Positions 1-5,932 of a stretch of 5,975 nt of DNA are shown piece after piece. Numbering within the stretch: position 1 is the stretch's first letter; each line of letters begins with the position of its first letter. A program made the translations under genes and the position numbers. Origin of the DNA: Gemmatimonadales bacterium (GTDB taxonomy: Bacteria > Gemmatimonadota > Gemmatimonadetes > Palauibacterales > Palauibacteraceae); contig JAUWDL010000102.1 of NCBI GenBank assembly GCA_030608825.1, positions 1-5,975 on the forward strand, given 5' to 3'. The notes below the pieces were generated by a model. The model did no database searches and was not told the origin of the DNA. It worked only from the letters and a program-made list of their open reading frames with translations.

Positions 1-1
1 C

Positions 2-1933
2 GTGCGCGAGCTCGAGAGGGTCCGCGACCGCAGCGACGCCTTCGAGAAGAGCCGCGAGGCGCAGAGGATCTTCCGTCGACTGGAGCGCCTCACGGTGCCG
101 ACGCTCGCCGCCGTCGACGGGATGTGCCTGGGCGGCGGCACCGAGCTCATCATCGCCTGCGAACATCGGATCGGATCGGACGATACGACCACGCGTCTGG
201 GGCTACCGGAGGTCAGACTCGGAATCCTGCCCGGCTTCGGCGGGAGCGTCCGACTTCCGGCTCTCGTCGGGATTCAGTCGGCGCTGGATCTCATCCTCAG
301 CGGGAAGACGATCTCCGCGAACCGTGCCCAGCGAATCGGACTATTGGACCGAATCGCGCCCAAGGCTCGCTTCGACATGGAGGTCTCGGCGTTCTTGAAG
401 GAAATCCTCGCAGGGAAGGCCAGGGGAAAGCCCAGGAAGAAGCCTCTGGTGAAGCGTCTCCTCGAGGACACCGGCCCGGGTCGATCGCTCCTGTTTTCGA
501 TCGCCGAACGAAAGACGGAGGCCCGCACGAAGGGTTGGTACCCGGCACCCGGCCGAGCTCTACGACTCGTCGCCGAGACCTACGGAGTCCAGATCGATCG
601 GGCGTTGGCCCTGGAGGCGCACGCCCTCGCCGAGCTGGCCGTCACCCGCGAGTCGCGAAGCCTGGTGCGCATCTTTCTCTTGCAGCAGGACGCCAAGCGA
701 AGGCTGGGCGAAGAGGCGATGGGCCGAGCGCGAAGAGTGGAGCGTGCGGCCGTTCTGGGGGCAGGCGTGATGGGCGGCTCCATTGCCGAGCTGATCGCAT
801 CGCACGACGTCCCGGTCATCCTCAAGGATATCGAGCAGGAGGCGCTCGATTCCGGCCTCCGCCACGCCAACGAGCTGTTGCAAAAGGCGGCGAGCAAGGG
901 TCGGTTCAGCTCCGGTGAAGCCGGGCTCAAGTTCGCCCTCATCCAGGGCACGGTGAGCTACGACAAGTTCAGCGAGGTGGACCTGGTGATCGAGGCCGTC
1001 GTCGAGCGAATGGCCGTAAAGCAGCAGGTCCTTCAGGACGTCGAAGAGAGGGTCCCGTCCCACACGATCTTCGCCACGAACACCTCCTCACTCTCGGTAA
1101 CGACGCTCGCTGAAGCCTCGAGCTGCCCGGACCGGGTGGTCGGCATCCACTTCTTCAACCCGGTCCACCGGATGCCGCTGGTCGAGATCGTGCGAACGGA
1201 GGCGACCTCGGAGGAGGTACTGGCGACGGCGTTCTCGTTCGCTGTCGGAATGGGAAAGACCCCGGTTCTCGTGGCGGACCGGCCCGGCTTTCTCGTCAAC
1301 CGATTGCTCTCGCCTTATCTGAACGAGACCGGGCATCTGCTCGACGACGGAGCGGATGTCCTGTCGATCGACGCGGCACTCGAGGAGTTCGGTATGCCGA
1401 TGGGCCCGTGTCGATTGCTCGATGAGATCGGATTCGACGTGGCCGACCACGTCTCCGCCGAGATGGAGCGCGCTTTCGGCCAGCGAATGCGGGCGGGCGG
1501 CGTCGTTGACGGACTGCGGAGCGAGGGCCTGCTCGGCCGCAAGAACGGGCGCGGCTTCTATCGCTACCAGGGAGGGCGGCAGGAGGGCGTCGAGCCGGTC
1601 GTCGCGAAAAGGTACTCCGGGAAGGCTGGTGCGGACGCCCCGGATGCCGAAGAGATCCGGCAGCGGACTCTGTACCTGATGGTGAACGAGGCGGCCTACG
1701 CCATCGAGGAAGGGGTTGTCGAGACCGCGGGTGAGCTGGACCTGTCACTCGTCATGGGGATCGGCTTCCCGCCGTTCCGCGGGGGGCTGTTGAGCTGGGC
1801 CGACCGTGAGGGGATCCCGAACATCGTGGATAAGCTCTCGAACTTCGAGGAACGTCTGGGGGATCGGTTCGCTCCCGCCGGTCTGCTCCGCTCCATGGCG
1901 GAGGAAGACCTCACGTTCACAGACGCTGACTAG
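2..1933 (+). CDS. fadJ: Fused enoyl-CoA hydratase / 3-hydroxyacyl-CoA dehydrogenase, FadJ/FadB alpha-subunit type (5' partial)
   Basis: Bifunctional fatty-acid beta-oxidation enzyme: it hydrates trans-2-enoyl-CoA and then oxidises the L-3-hydroxyacyl-CoA with NAD+, normally as the alpha subunit in a cytosolic complex with a thiolase (FadI/FadA). Residues are counted from the first full codon. The hydratase (crotonase) part shows the GGGTE segment with Glu48 and GLPE with Glu70, matching the two catalytic glutamates of FadB, followed by LGILPGFGG. A linker runs from about 135 to 245. The NAD-binding domain follows with GAGVMGGSIA (254-262). The dehydrogenase motif HFFNPVHRMPLVE supplies the His383/Glu395 dyad, and DRPGFLVNR (427-434) is the family signature. 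The C-terminal repeat domain includes GFPPFRGG (588-595). The family is usually about 700-730 residues. With 643 here and the first catalytic Glu at 48 instead of about 119, roughly 70 N-terminal residues lie left of the window, so the GTG at position 2 is probably internal. FadJ versus FadB cannot be decided firmly. No thiolase gene follows it, so a partner would be upstream or elsewhere. Confidence 0.93.
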   Translation: MRELERVRDRSDAFEKSREAQRIFRRLERLTVPTLAAVDGMCLGGGTELIIACEHRIGSDDTTTRLGLPEVRLGILPGFGGSVRLPALVGIQSALDLILSGKTISANRAQRIGLLDRIAPKARFDMEVSAFLKEILAGKARGKPRKKPLVKRLLEDTGPGRSLLFSIAERKTEARTKGWYPAPGRALRLVAETYGVQIDRALALEAHALAELAVTRESRSLVRIFLLQQDAKRRLGEEAMGRARRVERAAVLGAGVMGGSIAELIASHDVPVILKDIEQEALDSGLRHANELLQKAASKGRFSSGEAGLKFALIQGTVSYDKFSEVDLVIEAVVERMAVKQQVLQDVEERVPSHTIFATNTSSLSVTTLAEASSCPDRVVGIHFFNPVHRMPLVEIVRTEATSEEVLATAFSFAVGMGKTPVLVADRPGFLVNRLLSPYLNETGHLLDDGADVLSIDAALEEFGMPMGPCRLLDEIGFDVADHVSAEMERAFGQRMRAGGVVDGLRSEGLLGRKNGRGFYRYQGGRQEGVEPVVAKRYSGKAGADAPDAEEIRQRTLYLMVNEAAYAIEEGVVETAGELDLSLVMGIGFPPFRGGLLSWADREGIPNIVDKLSNFEERLGDRFAPAGLLRSMAEEDLTFTDAD

Positions 1934-2966
1934 GCGCCCTCTTCCGTTCCGCCGTCCTCTGGTCGCGGCGTCGGACATCCGGCCTCCGCCGGACGCCCCC
2001 TACGTCGAGATCGTCTACCGGCGTCCGCCCGCCGACATCACCCGCCACCGACAGGAGCTTCTTCTCGACGGCGAGGGCTACAAGATCACGCTGCAGCACG
2101 GCGGCGATGTAGGCCCGGAGCCGGCGGCCGGTGCCGCGCTCCTGTGGTTCACCTTCCCGGAGCGTGAGCACGAGGTCGCGGCGGTCTACGAGCCCGACGG
2201 ACGGTTGCGGGGCTACTACACGAATATCGTCCTTCACGCCGATCTCGGGATATCGGGTGTCTGGCATATCACCGACGCCTATCTCGACCTCTGGCAACCG
2301 CGTCGTGGCGACGTGGAAATGCTCGACCGGGAGGAGCTCGAAGAAGCGGAACGGGCCGGCTGGATAGGGGCTTCCGACGCGCGACGGGCGCGAGCAGAAG
2401 CGTCGAGGCTCATGGAGGCGGCCCAAAAGCGGAACTGGCCTCCGCGCGCGGTGCGGCGCTGGCCGCTCGACAGCGTGCCATCTTTGCGGCTCCGGCGGGA
2501 CGAGCCCGGCCGATACTTCGCCAACCTCGTCTCGACGCGAGTGATCGCATACGGACTTTACCTGATGGGAGCCTTTTCCCTGACGTCGATCCTCTTCGCG
2601 GCGTTCACGGACGCGCTCACCGTTCGGGGAACGGCTCAGCTGGCGTGGCTCGCCACCCTGGGAGCCGAGGCCGCCCTCCTGCTGCCGTTCGCGCTGGGCG
2701 GCCGACTGCCGGCGACGGAATACGCCCGACCCAGCGAGGCGCTGCACGAGCGAACGCTGCTGGCCGCCGCGGCGGCCACCGGGATCGCCGTCCTGCTCCT
2801 GAACCGAAGCGAGCTCTGGCGAGAGCTCCTGATCGCGGTCTATGGCTCGCTCGCCTTCTTTCTGACGGTCTTCGGGGTCAGCAGGGCGTGGTTCGACCGC
2901 TCCTTTCCCCTTTCCGCGATCGCCGGCATTCTCTTGTGCGTGATCGCACTCGTCGTCCTGATATGA
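1806..2966 (+). CDS. DUF402-domain protein with C-terminal multi-pass membrane region; start uncertain (probably about 1926-1980)
   Basis: Not a gene I can name. Numbering from GTG 1806, the only canonical start that keeps the whole domain. Residues 66-182 resemble DUF402: VEIVYRRPP, then GYYTNIVLHAD (136-146) and a VWHITDAYLDLW stretch with D157 and D161, followed by VEMLDREELEEAE. Known DUF402 proteins include FomD-like metal-dependent nucleotide hydrolases; activity here is inference. Residues 183-243 are charged, with a helical look at 189-210. Then come about five hydrophobic segments (244-268, 278-298, 316-333, 339-358, 368-386), so the C-terminal part should sit in the membrane. Residues 1-52 overlap fadJ in another frame, are Arg/Ser rich and look non-coding. 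Between the fadJ stop and the domain no ATG, GTG or TTG occurs in any frame. Rare starts in frame are CTG 1926, CTG 1959 (my preference, 25 nt after the fadJ stop) and ATC 1977; none has a well-spaced Shine-Dalgarno. TTG 2205 would delete half the domain. The stop overlaps the next gene as ATGA, implying coupling. Confidence 0.75.
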   Translation: MRGSRTSWISSRTSRNVWGIGSLPPVCSAPWRRKTSRSQTLTRRPLPFRRPLVAASDIRPPPDAPYVEIVYRRPPADITRHRQELLLDGEGYKITLQHGGDVGPEPAAGAALLWFTFPEREHEVAAVYEPDGRLRGYYTNIVLHADLGISGVWHITDAYLDLWQPRRGDVEMLDREELEEAERAGWIGASDARRARAEASRLMEAAQKRNWPPRAVRRWPLDSVPSLRLRRDEPGRYFANLVSTRVIAYGLYLMGAFSLTSILFAAFTDALTVRGTAQLAWLATLGAEAALLLPFALGGRLPATEYARPSEALHERTLLAAAAATGIAVLLLNRSELWRELLIAVYGSLAFFLTVFGVSRAWFDRSFPLSAIAGILLCVIALVVLI

Positions 2967-3679
2967 GCTCGACGAAAGGCAGCCGCCGCCGGACGAGTAC
3001 CGGCAAGAAGGGCACGAACGACCGCCGGCGCCTTCACTTCGTGGCGGGCTTCGCGGCGTACTTCCTCGCCCTCTGGTTCCTCTGGGACACACCGGCGGTC
3101 TATCCGCTCAAGATCTTCGTCGTCCTGCTCCACGAGATCAGCCACGGGATCATGGCCGTCGCCACAGGCGGCACCATCCGGGAAATCGTGATCACCCCCG
3201 ACCAGGGCGGCGCCTGCATCTGCCCGGGGGGATCGCCGTTCCTCACCCTGTCGGCCGGTTATCTGGGCAGCCTGGCGTGGGGAGGGCTCCTCCTCGCCGT
3301 TGCCATGCGCGGCGGGCGCTGGGCCAGGTACGGCATGGCCGCGGTGGGCGTCATGGTCCTGGCCGTCGGCGCCCTCTTCATGCGGACCGGCTTCAGCCTC
3401 GTCTTCGCGGCGCTGTTCAGCGCGGCGCTGCTGGCCTCGGCCCGTTATCTGCCGGACTACGCGAACAGGACGCTGCTCACCGCGCTGGGCCTTACCAGCT
3501 CCCTGTACGCCATCCTGGACATCAAGAGCGACATCCTGGACCGGCCACACCTCGAATCGGACGCCCGGATGCTGGCTGAGCTCACCCATGTTCCGACACT
3601 CGTCTGGGGGGTGTTGTGGATCAGCATCGCGCTCGCGGTGAGTTGGTGGCTCCTCGCGCGCGCCTATCGGCGTACGTGA
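2963..3679 (+). CDS. M50B-like putative membrane zinc metallopeptidase (HEISH motif)
   Basis: Encodes 238 residues from the ATG at 2963, which overlaps the stop of the DUF402 gene by four bases (ATGA). This start leaves a short basic tail (1-24, many Lys/Arg) before the first membrane segment. Longer in-frame extensions upstream read through the DUF402 gene and look non-coding. The protein has about six or seven hydrophobic stretches: roughly 25-43, 47-66, 92-115, 122-140, 143-160, 162-175 and 202-223. The second carries HEISH (His57, Glu58, His61) followed by GIMAVATGG, the zinc-binding pattern of the M50B-like family. Downstream it has AGYLGSLAWG, LYAILDIKSD (171-180) and SDARMLAELTHVPTLVWGVLW (189-209), which fit the family pattern; Asp176, Asp180 or Asp190 could be the third metal ligand. 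No PDZ domain is present, so it is not a classical RseP/SpoIVFB site-2 protease. Proteolytic activity and substrate are unknown. No Shine-Dalgarno precedes the ATG, so translation probably depends on the upstream gene. Confidence 0.85.
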   Translation: MSSTKGSRRRTSTGKKGTNDRRRLHFVAGFAAYFLALWFLWDTPAVYPLKIFVVLLHEISHGIMAVATGGTIREIVITPDQGGACICPGGSPFLTLSAGYLGSLAWGGLLLAVAMRGGRWARYGMAAVGVMVLAVGALFMRTGFSLVFAALFSAALLASARYLPDYANRTLLTALGLTSSLYAILDIKSDILDRPHLESDARMLAELTHVPTLVWGVLWISIALAVSWWLLARAYRRT

Positions 3680-3680
3680 G

Positions 3681-4166
3681 ATGACCGGAGGCTACCGGAT
3701 CCGGCCCGCTCGGCCGGAGGACCGCGACCTGATCGTTCGGTTCAATCAGGCGATGGCCCGTGAGACGGAGGGCCGCGATCTGGAGGAAGCCACGATCGTG
3801 GCCGGTGTCGAGGCACTCCTGGCCGACCCATCGAAGGGCCGCTACTTCCTCGCCGAGGGAGCCGAGGTATCAGGGCAGTCCGGCGGCCACGCCGAGGTGG
3901 CAGGGCAGCTCATGGTGACGCCGGAGTGGAGCGACTGGCGCAACGGACCCGTGTGGTGGATCCAGAGCGTTTACGTGGCACCGGCCCATCGGCGCCGCGG
4001 CGTATACCGGTTGCTGCACGAGCACGTCCGGGAAGCCGGCCGCGCCGAGGGCGTGGTAGGCCTGCGGCTCTACGTGGACCGAGACAACGGGACCGCCCAA
4101 GACACCTACGGCGTGCTCGGAATGAATGAGTCGCGCTACATCATGTACGAGGAGGATTGGGCGTGA
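3681..4166 (+). CDS. GNAT-family N-acetyltransferase
   Basis: Encodes 161 residues, a usual size for a single GNAT domain, which transfers acetyl from acetyl-CoA to an amine. The N-terminus YRIRPARPEDRDLIVRF is the typical first strand and helix. The acetyl-CoA-binding motif A is VYVAPAHRRRGVYRLLHEHV (97-116), in the R-x-x-G-x-x form with R104, G107 and Tyr109 where Gly/Ala is common. QLMVTPEWSDWRNGPVWWIQS precedes it, and YVDRDNGTAQDTYGVLGMNESRYIMYEE forms the C-terminal half. The substrate cannot be read from sequence. The ATG lies one base after the preceding stop with only a weak GTGAG before it, so coupling is likely; the gene's end contains the ribosome binding site and start of proS. 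Residues 61-70 (AEVSGQSGGH) and 71-80 (AEVAGQLMVT) look like a short internal duplication. The proS neighbourhood does not reveal a target; any link to tRNA synthetase function is guesswork. Confidence 0.9.
   Translation: MTGGYRIRPARPEDRDLIVRFNQAMARETEGRDLEEATIVAGVEALLADPSKGRYFLAEGAEVSGQSGGHAEVAGQLMVTPEWSDWRNGPVWWIQSVYVAPAHRRRGVYRLLHEHVREAGRAEGVVGLRLYVDRDNGTAQDTYGVLGMNESRYIMYEEDWA
3861..3908 (+). repeat. Short direct repeat inside the GNAT gene, 30-bp period
   Basis: The 18-base unit at 3861-3878 recurs at 3891-3908 with 16 of 18 bases identical; only the two bases after GCCGAGGT differ (AT versus GG). The 30-bp offset is exactly ten codons, so the frame is kept and the protein reads AEVSGQSGGH then AEVAGQLMVT. 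A further GCCGAGG lies just before, at 3852-3858. The second copy leads into the conserved QLMVTPEWSDW strand, so the first copy is the likely insert, enlarging the loop before that strand. Confidence 0.7.
4151..4156 (+). promoter_or_regulatory. Ribosome binding site for proS, inside the GNAT gene
   Basis: GGAGGA, a near-perfect Shine-Dalgarno, lies six bases before GTG 4163 within the last codons of the GNAT gene. It decides the proS start. The TTG at 4157 in the same frame touches the motif directly and cannot be served by it, while GTG 4163 gives the family-typical N-terminus MRVSHLF. Confidence 0.8.
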
Positions 4167-5911
4167 GGGTCTCCCACCTGTTCGGAACGACGCTCCGGGA
4201 GGCGCCTGGCGACGCGGAGGTCGCCTCGCACCAGCTCCTGGTGCGCGCCGGCTACGTGCGCCAGCTCGCGGCCGGCATCTTCTCCTACCTCCCGCTCGGC
4301 CAGAGAGCTCTTCTCAAGATAGCCCGGATCCTCCGCGAAGAGCTGGACGCAATCGGCGGCCAGGAGGTCAGCCTGCCGGTTGTGCACCCGGCGGAGCTCT
4401 GGCAGGCGACGGGACGGTGGTACGAGATCGACGACACGATGGCCCGCTTCCAGGACCGACGCGGGCGCGACATGGTTCTCGCCATGACGCACGAGGAAGT
4501 CGTCGCGCAGATCGCCAGCACCGAGGTGCAATCGTACCGGCAGCTCCCGATCCTCGTGTACCAGATCCAGACGAAGTTCCGGGACGAGCTTCGCTCGAGA
4601 GGCGGACTGATTCGGGTGCGTGAGTTCCTGATGAAGGACTCCTACTCACTGGACCGCGACCACGAGGGTCTGCAACGTCAATATGACGCTCATTACAAGG
4701 CCTACCTGGAGATCGGGCACCGCGCCGGCCTGACCCTGCTCCCCGTGCTCAGCGACGTGGGGATGATGGGCGGCAAGGTGGCGCACGAGTTCATGTACGT
4801 CACGGCGATCGGAGAGGACAGCCTCGTGCGGTGCTCGGCTTGCGACTACTCCGCGAACCTGGAGGTCGCTCGGTTCGATCGCGGCGATGCGCCGGATGAA
4901 GCACCGAAGCCGATCGAGAGAGTCCATACTCCGGCTTCGAAGACGATCGCGGAGCTGAGCTCTTTCCTGGGTGTCGAACCGGCGCGGACCGGCAAGATCG
5001 TCTTCTTCATGGGCACGTTTCCGGACCCCTCCAAGGAACGACTCGTCGTCGCGATCGTTCGTGGAGACATGGACGCCAACCCGATTCAGGTGCAGCGGCA
5101 CGCCGGGGCGCTCGCCCTGCGACCGGCGCGCGACGAGGAGATCGAGGAGGTCGGGGCTGTTCCCGGCTTCGCATCGCCAATCGGAATCGACCGAAGCGGC
5201 GCCGTCGTGGTCGTGGACGAGCTCGTCGCCATGTCGCCGAATCTGATCCTGGGCGCGAACGAGCCGGACTATCACCTGCTCAACACGAGCTGCGGCCGCG
5301 ACTACGAGGCCGACGTCGTGGGCGAGATCGCCACCGCCTTCGAAGGTGCGTCCTGCCCCGAATGCGGCGAGACCCTACAGCTGATTCGCGGCGTCGAGGT
5401 CGGCAACATCTTTCAGTTGGGCACGAAGTACTCGGAGGCGCTCGCCGCCTACTACACGGACGAAGACGGCGAGGAGAAGCCGATCGTGCTCGGCTCCTAC
5501 GGCATCGGCCTCGGCCGGCTGTTGGCCTGTGTCGCCGAGGAACACCGGGATGAGCGGGGACTCGCCCTCCCGGTCAGCGTCGCGCCGTTCGAGGTGAGCC
5601 TGGTCTCGTTGGCAAAATCGGGTGAGACGGCGGCCGCCGCGGAGGACCTCTACGAGAGGCTGCGAGCCGGCGGGATCCAGGTGCTGTTCGACGACCGCGA
5701 CGCGAGTCCCGGCGTGAAGTTGAACGACGCGGACCTGCAGGGCATGCCGCTGCGGCTGCTGGTCTCGGAGCGCTCGCTGAAGGCCGGCGGGGCCGAGCTC
5801 AAGCGCCGCACCGAATCGGAGGCCCGGCTCATCCCGCTCGAGGACGTCGTCGACGCGGTGAGAGCAGAGATCGCGGCGCTCGAGGCGGAGCTGGCTTCCG
5901 GCGTCGCCTGA
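4163..5911 (+). CDS. proS: Prolyl-tRNA synthetase, bacterial type with inserted editing domain
   Basis: Charges tRNA-Pro with proline in the cytosol (class IIa synthetase). From GTG 4163 the protein is 582 residues, close to the 565-600 usual for bacterial ProRS with an INS domain. Motif 1 lies around 38-80 (YLPLGQRALLKIARILREEL to PVVHPAELW). TMTHEE-like MTHEEVV is at 108-114. Motif 2 is KFRDELRSRGGLIRVREFLMKDSYS (138-162). The INS editing domain, which removes mischarged Ala-tRNA-Pro, spans about 250-385: SKTIAELSSFLGVEPARTGKIVFF contains Lys278, matching the E. coli catalytic Lys279 by eye, and GAVPGFASPIG (331-341) fits the GXXXP loop region. C224xxC227 and C398xxC401 flank it. RGVEVGNIFQLGTKYSEAL (409-427) and motif 3 GSYGIGLGR (444-452) complete the catalytic core. 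The anticodon-binding domain covers about 475-575, with DDRDASPGVKLNDADLQGMPLRLLVSERSLK. The GTG overlaps the GNAT stop as GTGA. Nothing appears broken or missing. Confidence 0.97.
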   Translation: MRVSHLFGTTLREAPGDAEVASHQLLVRAGYVRQLAAGIFSYLPLGQRALLKIARILREELDAIGGQEVSLPVVHPAELWQATGRWYEIDDTMARFQDRRGRDMVLAMTHEEVVAQIASTEVQSYRQLPILVYQIQTKFRDELRSRGGLIRVREFLMKDSYSLDRDHEGLQRQYDAHYKAYLEIGHRAGLTLLPVLSDVGMMGGKVAHEFMYVTAIGEDSLVRCSACDYSANLEVARFDRGDAPDEAPKPIERVHTPASKTIAELSSFLGVEPARTGKIVFFMGTFPDPSKERLVVAIVRGDMDANPIQVQRHAGALALRPARDEEIEEVGAVPGFASPIGIDRSGAVVVVDELVAMSPNLILGANEPDYHLLNTSCGRDYEADVVGEIATAFEGASCPECGETLQLIRGVEVGNIFQLGTKYSEALAAYYTDEDGEEKPIVLGSYGIGLGRLLACVAEEHRDERGLALPVSVAPFEVSLVSLAKSGETAAAAEDLYERLRAGGIQVLFDDRDASPGVKLNDADLQGMPLRLLVSERSLKAGGAELKRRTESEARLIPLEDVVDAVRAEIAALEAELASGVA

Positions 5912-5922
5912 GCCGACGCCGG
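5898..5922 (+). terminator. GC-rich stem-loop across the proS stop codon, possible terminator
   Basis: CCGGCGTCG (5898-5906) and CGACGCCGG (5914-5922) are perfect inverted repeats, giving a 9-bp stem with a 7-base loop. The loop contains the proS TGA at 5909-5911. The stem position at the end of a long + strand gene run suits termination or 3' end protection. No T-run follows (TCTCGATCGTT), so an intrinsic terminator is not certain; Rho-dependent ending or mere codon composition are alternatives. Confidence 0.4.
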
Positions 5923-5932
5923 TCTCGATCGT

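Noticed and set aside
124..918. Second + strand open frame inside fadJ (264 codons)
   Set aside because: Arg-rich translation in an alternative frame of a gene with intact catalytic motifs; no independent evidence.
1934..1976. Promoter or terminator between fadJ and the DUF402 gene
   Set aside because: No -10/-35-like pair and no T-run is visible in this short GC-rich gap.
2645..2962. Upstream extension of the M50B gene to an earlier start
   Set aside because: The added residues are Arg/Pro/Gly rich and read the DUF402 membrane region in the wrong frame; the ATGA overlap at 2963 gives the natural start.
1917..3092. Long minus-strand open frame (391 codons) opposite the DUF402 gene
   Set aside because: It is Arg/Gly/Pro rich with no recognisable motif, and the opposite strand carries the DUF402 motifs and clean membrane segments. 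It is a GC-rich antisense shadow.
2840..3589. Minus-strand open frame (249 codons) opposite the M50B gene
   Set aside because: Its composition is charge and Gln/Glu/Arg/Gly rich, a mirror of the hydrophobic codons on the + strand, and no family pattern is seen.
4646..5275. Minus-strand open frame (209 codons) opposite proS
   Set aside because: Lies entirely within the conserved ProRS editing-domain coding region and shows no family motif.
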